From Bacteroidota bacterium (GTDB lineage Bacteria > Bacteroidota > Bacteroidia > NORP154): 20,417 nt of DNA. Shown in pieces: positions 7,095-15,700 of the stretch. A program made the position numbers and the translations under genes. Position 1 is the stretch's first letter, and each line of letters opens with the position of its first letter. The notes beneath the pieces are model-generated. The model saw only the letters and a program-made list of their open reading frames with translations. It was not told where the DNA came from and ran no database searches. Location of the stretch: contig NVRZ01000034.1 of assembly GCA_002401055.1 (NCBI GenBank), forward strand, positions 1-20,417, written 5' to 3'.

Positions 7095-8726
7095 CTATAC
7101 AAACACGGAAGTAAACTGAAATGTCTCCCCGTCAAAAAGGCCTCTGTCACTCAGCTTTAGCTTAGGAATAACCAGAAGAGCCATAAACGAAAGTGTCATA
7201 TATGGAGCGCTCAATTGAGATCCCAGCTCTTTAGATTTATTATCCAATGCTTCGTATTCATCAGCTATTTTGTATCCATCTATATTCGACATCAGGCCTC
7301 CCACTGGAAGTTCAAGGACAGATTGTTCAGAATCGGAAACCAAGGAAACTCCTCCTTTACAACGAATCAAGAGGTTGATGGCGGTTATAATGTCCTGATC
7401 ATCCACGCCAACGGCTATTATATTATGACAATCATGTGCAACAGTAGATGCAATAGCGCCCTTTTTTAATCCAAAGTTTTTTACAAAAGCAATCGCAGGT
7501 TGGGCTTTTCCGTAGCGATTCACAACAACCATTTTCAAAACATCCTCTTCCGTATCGCTGACAATTTTTCCATCAACACTTTTAGCCGTGGCTTCACCTG
7601 CATTTGTAATTAATTGTCCGTCAAATGCTTCAATAACCTTTATCGTACCTCCCTCAGCATTCACTTCGATAGCAGTTTCCTCAATTGGCTCGCAGTTGAA
7701 CTGATTTATTGTTCTTTCTGATACAGATTCAATTAATGTACTCCCATTTTGGGCAACCAACTCCCCATCGATATATGTCTCATTAACACCAAAGTCTTTT
7801 AAATCTTTAACCACAACCACATCGGCAAAATCACCTTTCTGGAGAAGTCCAATATCTAAACTGTAGTGCTTGACCGGATTGTAAGAGCATGATCTCAGTA
7901 CCGTAATTGGATCAAATCCTTTCGCTACGGCGCGTTGGGCCAATAAATTAATGTGTCCAACAGCCAATTCATTTGGGTGCTTGTCATCTGAGCAAAACAT
8001 GATTTTGTCAGAGTGATCTTCCATTAATTCAATAAGCGCTTCGAAGTTTTTTGCAGCACTTCCTTCTCGGATAATAATTTTCATTCCATATTTCAACTTA
8101 TCAAGAGCCTCTTCCTTTGTGAAACATTCGTGATCAGTGCTAATTCCAGCTTCAATATATTTTCTAGCGTCTTCGCCCATTAAGCCAGGCGCGTGGCCAT
8201 CCACAACTTTTCCAGCATCTTGCGCAGCTTTAATTTTCAACAATACCTGCTCGTCCTTTGCAAGCACTCCTGGGAAATTCATTATCTCAGAAAGGTATCT
8301 GATGTCTTTCCATGACATTAGCTCCTTGATCTGATCAGCGTCAATTGCAGCACCCGCAGTTTCGAAATCCGTTGCTGGAACACAGGATGGAGCACCAAAG
8401 TTGAATTTGAAAGGAACTTTTTTCCCATTGTCAATCATATAGCGCACGCCTTCAATTCCCACTACATTCGCAATTTCGTGCGGGTCTGAAACCGTGCCTA
8501 CAGTACCATGAACAACTGCAAGGCGTGCGAACTCAGATGGAATGAGCATAGAGCTCTCTACATGTATATGGGCGTCCACAAAGCCGGGGATTAAATAATG
8601 TTGCTCGTCTGTATTTACCTCTTTTATATCAGCAATGACACCATTCTGTATATGAAGCTCACCCTGATAGATTCGTTTGCCAACAACATCTACAATGTTG
8701 CCAGATAATACCAATATATCACTCAC
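7095..8726 (-). CDS. ade: Adenine deaminase (amidohydrolase family)
   Basis: Converts adenine to hypoxanthine and ammonia in purine salvage; cytoplasmic. 543 aa, a normal family length, with a GTG start giving MSDILVLSGNIVDV. Metal-binding and catalytic motifs of the AdeC family are all present: GFVDAHIHVESSM (H53, H55), SDPHEIANV (H83), YLSEIMNFPGV (E147), DGHAPGL (H178), STDHE (H199) and FCSDDKHP (D247/D248). The C-terminal adenine deaminase domain contains GLKKGAIASTVAHDCHNII and VGGLMSNID. It starts 49 bp after the stop of the PorP/SprF-like gene and ends 54 bp before the ATG of the WG-repeat gene. No terminator hairpin is seen in either gap, so read-through is possible. No sign of damage or transfer. 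Confidence 0.95.
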   Translation of the reverse strand: MSDILVLSGNIVDVVGKRIYQGELHIQNGVIADIKEVNTDEQHYLIPGFVDAHIHVESSMLIPSEFARLAVVHGTVGTVSDPHEIANVVGIEGVRYMIDNGKKVPFKFNFGAPSCVPATDFETAGAAIDADQIKELMSWKDIRYLSEIMNFPGVLAKDEQVLLKIKAAQDAGKVVDGHAPGLMGEDARKYIEAGISTDHECFTKEEALDKLKYGMKIIIREGSAAKNFEALIELMEDHSDKIMFCSDDKHPNELAVGHINLLAQRAVAKGFDPITVLRSCSYNPVKHYSLDIGLLQKGDFADVVVVKDLKDFGVNETYIDGELVAQNGSTLIESVSERTINQFNCEPIEETAIEVNAEGGTIKVIEAFDGQLITNAGEATAKSVDGKIVSDTEEDVLKMVVVNRYGKAQPAIAFVKNFGLKKGAIASTVAHDCHNIIAVGVDDQDIITAINLLIRCKGGVSLVSDSEQSVLELPVGGLMSNIDGYKIADEYEALDNKSKELGSQLSAPYMTLSFMALLVIPKLKLSDRGLFDGETFQFTSVFV

Positions 8727-8775
8727 GAAATTGAATTAAAAGTTAAGGGGTAAAGGTATGTAGAAATGTTAGACG

Positions 8776-9702
8776 CTAGTACATGGCGTCTGATACGGGC
8801 TTGTCTTCTTTCTTCTTTGAGATAAACCTAAAACCGATCATTATTTCATGAGTTCCAGAACTGTAATTCTGTAACTCAGTGGTAGTGTAGTCATAGGAAT
8901 AACCAAACATCAACAGCTCTTTGTAACTGTATCCAAGCAAGAAGGATATCGCATCCATTGTTCGGTATGAAACTCCAAGCCAAATCATTTTGTCATAAAT
9001 AACCCTTGCACTTATATCAAACTGAACTGGGGTTGGATCTACGTACTTCATTAAAACGGAAGGTTCTATCTGAAATTTATCACCTGCCTGGAATTTGTAA
9101 CCGGCCGTGACATAGAAATGACTTTTCAAAGTTCCCAAGATATCAGTAGTATCAGACAGCTTGAGTTTATTTTGCAACAATTGTGGAACAGAAGCTCCTA
9201 CATAAAACTTGTCTGTATACCAATACAAACCAAATCCTGCATCAGGTAGGTACACACTCTGTACACCTTGATTAGACAGCGGGTCTCCCTTGTCGACCAT
9301 CGAAATCTTCGAGCCATCAACATTGTATTGCAACATGCCACCAAATAGCCCCAGAGATAATTTCATTTTCTCAGTCAACTTGATATGGTAAGCGTAGGAC
9401 ATGTAAACTCCGAACCTACTAGTGGGCCCAGTTACATCTGTAAATATGTAGCCACCTATTCCCATGTTCTCATACTTTAATGGTCCGTGCATGCTTAAGA
9501 TAAATGTTCTAGGAGCATCAGTTATTCCGGTCCATTGAAATCTGTTGTTAGACTTAGCCTCAAAATAATCATGGCTTCCACCAATTGCCGGATTTAACAC
9601 ATAATCATTAATTAGGTACTGACTGTATTGAGGCAATTGCTGCGCTTGCAATGCTGCAAAGCCAGATACAAATACACAAATCAATAGAATTCTATTCTTC
9701 AT
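8776..9702 (-). CDS. PorP/SprF-family type IX secretion system membrane protein
   Basis: 308 aa, ATG start. The signal peptide is 1-21 (ILLICVFVSGFAALQAQ), followed by the family signature QLPQYSQYLINDYVLNPAI, then NRFQWTGITDAPRTF and HGPLKYENMGIGGYIFTD. The remaining sequence alternates strands of an outer-membrane beta-barrel (SFLLGYSYKELLMFGYSYDY, near-terminal EIMIGFRF). In gliding bacteroidetes, SprF-type proteins pair with one large secreted partner that has a type B C-terminal domain, and are needed for its export or surface attachment. Here the gene starts 10 bp after the stop of the 2936-aa SprB-repeat protein, exactly that arrangement. It is not possible from sequence alone to say whether it is the core PorP or a cargo-specific SprF; context favours the latter. 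Confidence 0.93.
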   Translation of the reverse strand: MKNRILLICVFVSGFAALQAQQLPQYSQYLINDYVLNPAIGGSHDYFEAKSNNRFQWTGITDAPRTFILSMHGPLKYENMGIGGYIFTDVTGPTSRFGVYMSYAYHIKLTEKMKLSLGLFGGMLQYNVDGSKISMVDKGDPLSNQGVQSVYLPDAGFGLYWYTDKFYVGASVPQLLQNKLKLSDTTDILGTLKSHFYVTAGYKFQAGDKFQIEPSVLMKYVDPTPVQFDISARVIYDKMIWLGVSYRTMDAISFLLGYSYKELLMFGYSYDYTTTELQNYSSGTHEIMIGFRFISKKKEDKPVSDAMY

Positions 9703-9712
9703 ATTATTTGTC

Positions 9713-12700
9713 TTACCTCATTATCGTTATCGGCCCCGTCAGTGTCTCCTTCAGAATGCCGTCGGTGTCTTCATTAAACTTAATCACGTAATAATATGTT
9801 CCTACAGGTAAGGGTTTACCGTTATAGGTTCCATCAAATTTCGTGACATACATGTCACCTTCCGGGCTCTCAAAGATCAACTCTCCCCATCGATTGTACA
9901 CTTGTACCTCACAGTTTGGATAGTTGGTCAAGATAAATAGCTCCCATACGTCATTGTATCCATCCGCATTAGGAGTGATTCCATCTGGAATTTCCGGAAT
10001 TACTGTAATTGTAACAGAGTCGGTTCCTGGACATTCAGAGTCATTGGTAGCAGTTAGGTAATATGTCGTGGTTTCATCTGGACAAGCTTCAGGATCCTCT
10101 ATATTTGGATCATTCAAGGTTGCTATTGGAGTCCAGTTAAATACAGTTCCGTTCAAAACTGTTCCATTTAAATCTACGCACTGTCCTTTAGCGATTTGAA
10201 CATCTGGACCCGCGTCTACATTAACGGGGATGACATAAACTACCACCGTGTCTGTATCAGAACATATACTGTCTCCGACCACCAGAATGTAACTGATGAA
10301 CCCAGAATCTGATGGTATAAATGATATTGTTTGTGTACTTCCCAGACTTGTTCCAATGGTGTCCTGATACCAATCATAAGTGCCAGCTGGCCCTGCGGAA
10401 AGCGTAAGTGTATCGCCTTGACATATAGTAGTATCAGGGCCTGCATTGGCAACTGATACTATCGAAGGTGTAATTATGACTGTATCCACTATGGAACATC
10501 CATTTGTATCTGTAACCGTTACATAAAAGGTGTCTACGCAAAGTGTATCAGTAGAGCTGGTATTTGTCGAATCCTGAGCCCAGGAATATGTAAAAGGTGC
10601 GGTTCCTCCAGCCGGAGTCACTACTGCGATACCGTCGCAAGTGTTACTACATGTGGCAGGTGTAATGCTGTCAGTTACAGTTAAAACATTTGGTTGAGTG
10701 ATTGTCACGCAAATCGAATCTTGACACCCGTTGGAGTCTGTTACAAGTACACAATAGATTCCAGCTATTACTGAATCCAATAATGAATCAGTGCCAATAG
10801 TCGCCCCTAACGTATCTGTCCAGGCATAAGTGTAAGGAGCTGACCCACCAGTTACGCCTACAGTGGCAGTTCCATTTGAATCATTGTTACACATCGCACC
10901 CGTTGAATCGATAATCGTAGCCTCCAGTAGCGCCGGTTCTGTGATGAATATTGGAATTGATCGCAGGCATCCAGCGTTTGACTCTACGATAGCTCTATAC
11001 AGACCCGTACAAAGGTTATTGGCTGTTGAGTCAAAATCTAAGATAGGTGTACCTGTTACATCTACCCAGTTGTAGGTATATGGACTTGTACTTCCAGTTG
11101 GTGTTACAATCGCTTCTCCATCGCACAGTCCAAAACACGATACCATTGTAGAATCCGTTATTGAGGCTGCCATATCTGAAGTATCAGTTATAGATACGCC
11201 ACAAACGGACTGACAACCATTAATATCTGTTACCGTTACATTATAGTTACCTGCCAAAAGGTTAATTGCAGAATCCAATGTATCTGGCGGAAGCACAGTT
11301 GTGTTCCAAGCGTACGAGTAGGGAGCAGTTCCTCCAAGGCCAGTTACCCACACTTTACCAACGGCACTATCAGCACCACAGCCGGTCATTACCGTGTCGT
11401 AGAACGAACAAGAAAGTAAATCTGGTTGTGTGATCACAACAAGTGAATCGACAGCAATACAGCCATTACCATCAGTAATGTCGATCCTGTATATTCCAGC
11501 GCAAAGACTATCAGCTATTGAATCCGTACTTACAATCTGTCCAAGTGTGTCGGTCCAGATGTATGTAAAGGCAGGGGTTCCACCAGATGGACACACGGTT
11601 GCAGAGCCATCACACGATAAATTACATGCTACATTTAATGTATCACAAATGTTTACTGATAGTGGTGCAGGTTCTGTAATAATAAAGGGCACCATTGTCA
11701 GGCAATTATTGGCATCCCTAATAATCGCAACGTAATCACTGTCTGCGCAGAGGTTCATAATAGTATCGAAATTACCTCCGATTGCTCCAATTGATGTATC
11801 CTGCCAGGCATATGTATAAGGAGGAACACCACCTGAAGCCGTTACCATTGCTGACCCATCACATAGGCCAAAGCATGATATCATAGTGATTGTTGTAATA
11901 CTTGATGTCAATCCTGCAGGACCGGTAATTACTACCGTGTCAACTGTTGTACAACCATTGCCATCCGTAACTGTAATGCTGTAGGTAGATGCGCATAAAC
12001 CGGTAGCAGTATCATTCACTGTTCCTGTGCTCCATGTAAATGTATAAGGACTTGTACCGCCAGTGGCTGAGACTACCGCCATAGCATCACAAATGCTATC
12101 GCAGGATGCAGATGTCTGTGATACAATGCTCATCACTATCGGTGTAGGCTCAATGAGCTCTATGCTATCAGACTCGAAACACCCAAGTGAGTCTGTCACA
12201 AGTACAGTTGCAAATCCATCGCATAATCCAGTAGCAATCGTGTCTGTTTGACCTGATGGATCATTCCATAAATAAGTGTAAGCAGGAGTGCCACCCACCA
12301 CGTTTATTGTGGCCATTCCATCACAAACGGCATTACAACTTGGATAGGCACTATCTGTGAACGTGATAATGATAGGCGGTGGTTCCGAAAGTGTCAAGGC
12401 TGTGGTATCCGTACAGCCTATGCTATCAGTTACCCATACGGTGTCGATTAGGCCCGCGCATAACCCAGTTGCCATAGTATCGGTCTGCAGATTAGTGGTT
12501 GACCACAGATATGTATAAGGCGGAAATCCTCCACTAACGGATACTGTTGCCGTACCATCGCAGGGGCCATTGGCGCTGTTGCATGTTACATCGGTACTAT
12601 CGGTAATGATTGCAACAATTTCCGATGGTTGTGTGAGTATGGTGCCTCCAATAATTGAATCCTGACATCCATTCGTATCAGTTATAGTAACAAAGTATGC

Positions 12701-15700
12701 TATTCCAGCACAAAGCGCAACCGCCGAATCTACCGTGTCCCCATTTGACCAAAGGTATGTATAGGGAGTAGTTCCACCAGATGCACTTGCGTATATCACC
12801 CCATTACAAAGTCCAAAACAGCTAATGTTGTTCACACTGTCTATACTTGCAGTCAAAGATCCGGGCTCGGTTAATGATACAAATGCGGTGTCAAAACATC
12901 CTCTTGAATCTGTAACAACTACCGTGTCAATTGTTCCAGGGCATAATCCTGTAGCAACGGAATCTGTTTGTGCACCAGCCGAAACCCAATTATAAGTATA
13001 ATTAATAGTTCCACCGACCGGAGTTACAGTAGCTGTTCCGTCGCACAAACCATTACAATTTATGTTTGTACTGTCCGTAATGCTGGCAGTAAGTAAAGCC
13101 GGCTCTGCCAGGGTTACAATGGCAATAGCTGTACAGCCGTTTGCATCCGTCACAGTAACTGTATCAGCAACTCCACCGCAAATGTTTATAGCAACTGAAT
13201 CTGTTTGTACCGGGCTTGTATTCCATGAATACGTATACGGTGGTGTTCCACCAGAGGGTGTTCCAGTAACCGAACCATCGCAAGCGACATTGCAACTCAC
13301 GCTTGTACTATCTGTTATTAAGATAGTTAGTAAAGGAGGTTCTGTTAGCGAGACGACAGTTGTATCCTGACACCCATTGGCATCCGTAACTTCTACAGAA
13401 TCAGATGTATTCGCGCAAAGTACAGAAACCGTAGAGTCCGTTGACGATCCTGCGGAGAACCAATTGTAAGTATATCCTGGTGTTCCTCCAACTGGAGTAA
13501 CAATTGCAATCCCGTCACAGAGGCCAAAGCAACTGATGTTGGTATCCGAGGTTATAGAAGAGGTTAAATCAGAGGGTTCAAATATGTTTACTTCAACAGA
13601 ATCCTGGCACCCATTCGCATCGGTAACCACCACCTTGGTAAGCCCAGCACACAATCCTGTAACTACCGTATCTGATTGGAAAGGGAACCCACTCCATACG
13701 TAGGTATAACCAGGAGTTCCTCCTGTGGCGCGCACTGTTGCGTCTCCGTCGCAAAGGCCAAAACAAGAAATGTTTGTGCTATCTGGAATAGTGACCGTCA
13801 GTGCTCCAGCTGGTTCTGTGATTATTACAGAATCAATTATAGAACAACCAGTAAAATCTGTTATGGTCACATGAAGTGTATCAGGGCATAAACCCGTTAG
13901 AGAGCTGTCCGTACTTGCCCCAATGTCATCCCACAAATAGGTATATGGTGGCACACCTCCAGTAGGAGAAACTGAAACAGCTCCATTACATGCTCCGAAG
14001 CAATCTATGCTGGTGATTACCATATTCGAAATGATTTGCGTCGGCTCCGTTATAATGACGGTTACCGTTAATATACAACCCGCGCCATCCGTAATCTGAC
14101 ATATAAATGTCCCGGCACAGAGGCCTGTCGCCACTGAATCTGTTTGCGTCAGAGGATCATTCCACAAGTAGGTGTAGGGTGGAGTGCCCCCGCTTACATA
14201 AACCGTTGCCGAGCCATCACATGCTCCAAAGCAAGATACATTGACTGTGTCTACGGAATCGATAATAGGTGCTCCAATATTGGAAATACCCACGCTAAAT
14301 GTATCAATACATCCATTCGCATCAGTTATTTCCAGTTGGTAAACTCCGGCGCAAAGGCTGTCTAAGGTGTCAGCTGAATTTTGTGGAGGTATGGTATCCA
14401 GCCAGTCAAAAGTATAAGATGATATTCCGCCAGTTGGAACACTTCGTGCAACACCATCGCAGACGCCACAGGTAGCACTATCCGTGTTAAATCCTGGATC
14501 TATTGGCGGAGGTTCAGTCAGTGTAACACAACTCGAGTCCATACAGAAGTTCGCATCAGTAATGGTGACACAATAAGTGCCTGCCGTTAGGTTAAATGCG
14601 GTGTCTGTAGTTTGACTTCCTGGGTCGTCCCAAATGATAACGTAGGGTGGAGAGCCACCAGCTATGATGGCTATTGCTTGCCCCGTTGCATCACCATTAC
14701 AGAGAATGTCAACTTTGGCAGAATCCAGTACCAGTAGCGGTGGTTCAGTAATTAGAATAGAGGCTGTTGCAGTACATAGGTTAGCATCAGTAACGGTTAC
14801 ATTCCAGGTGCCTGCACAAAGCCCTGTAGCAACTGAATCAGTTTGTGCACCTGGATCATCCCAAATGTACACATATGGAGGTGTTCCGCCTGAAGGAGTA
14901 ACTATTCCAGTTCCGGTACAAACGCCATTACAACTCAAGTTAAATCCCACTATCGGTGCAGTGAGCAGCGGTGGCTCGGTAATGGTTACACAGCTAGAAT
15001 CTTGACAAAGATTAACATCTGTTACCGTAACGCAATAGGTTCCTATGGTTAAACCTGTAGCCGTGGCATTGGTTTGACTTGGTACTGTATTCCAAGCGAA
15101 AATATACCCTGGTATGCCACCTGCCACAATAGCAGTTGCCGTACCGTCATTGCCACCAAAACAGCTCACATTTGTTTGAGAACTGTCCAATACTATGAGT
15201 GCCGGTTCATCAATAGTGATACAAAGATTATTGATACAGGCATTGGCATCCGTAACGGTAACACAATAAGTACCGGCTGTTAAACCGAAAGCTGTATCTG
15301 TTGATTGAGTTCCAAGGTCATCCCAAGCATAAGTATAAGGTGGTACTCCTCCTGATGGAATTACAATAGTCATTCCAGTTCCATCGCCATTACAAAGTAC
15401 ATCTACACTATCCGTAGCGAGCGTGAGGATAGTTTGATCCAAAACTGTTCCAGACACTATTGTATCACAGCCGCTCGCATCAGTAACCGTTACGAAGTAA
15501 GTTCCGGGTCCCAATGCAGCTCGGCAACTTCCTGTGGTTGCATCGCCCCACAAAAATGTGTATAGCCCAACACCTCCTGATGGTGAACTACAGATTGAGC
15601 CGTTAGCGTCACCTGCACAGAGCACATCTGTAACAGTAAGGTTGGCGAGCAATTCGATGGGTCCACCAACCCTTATTGAATCAAATTGAATACATCCACC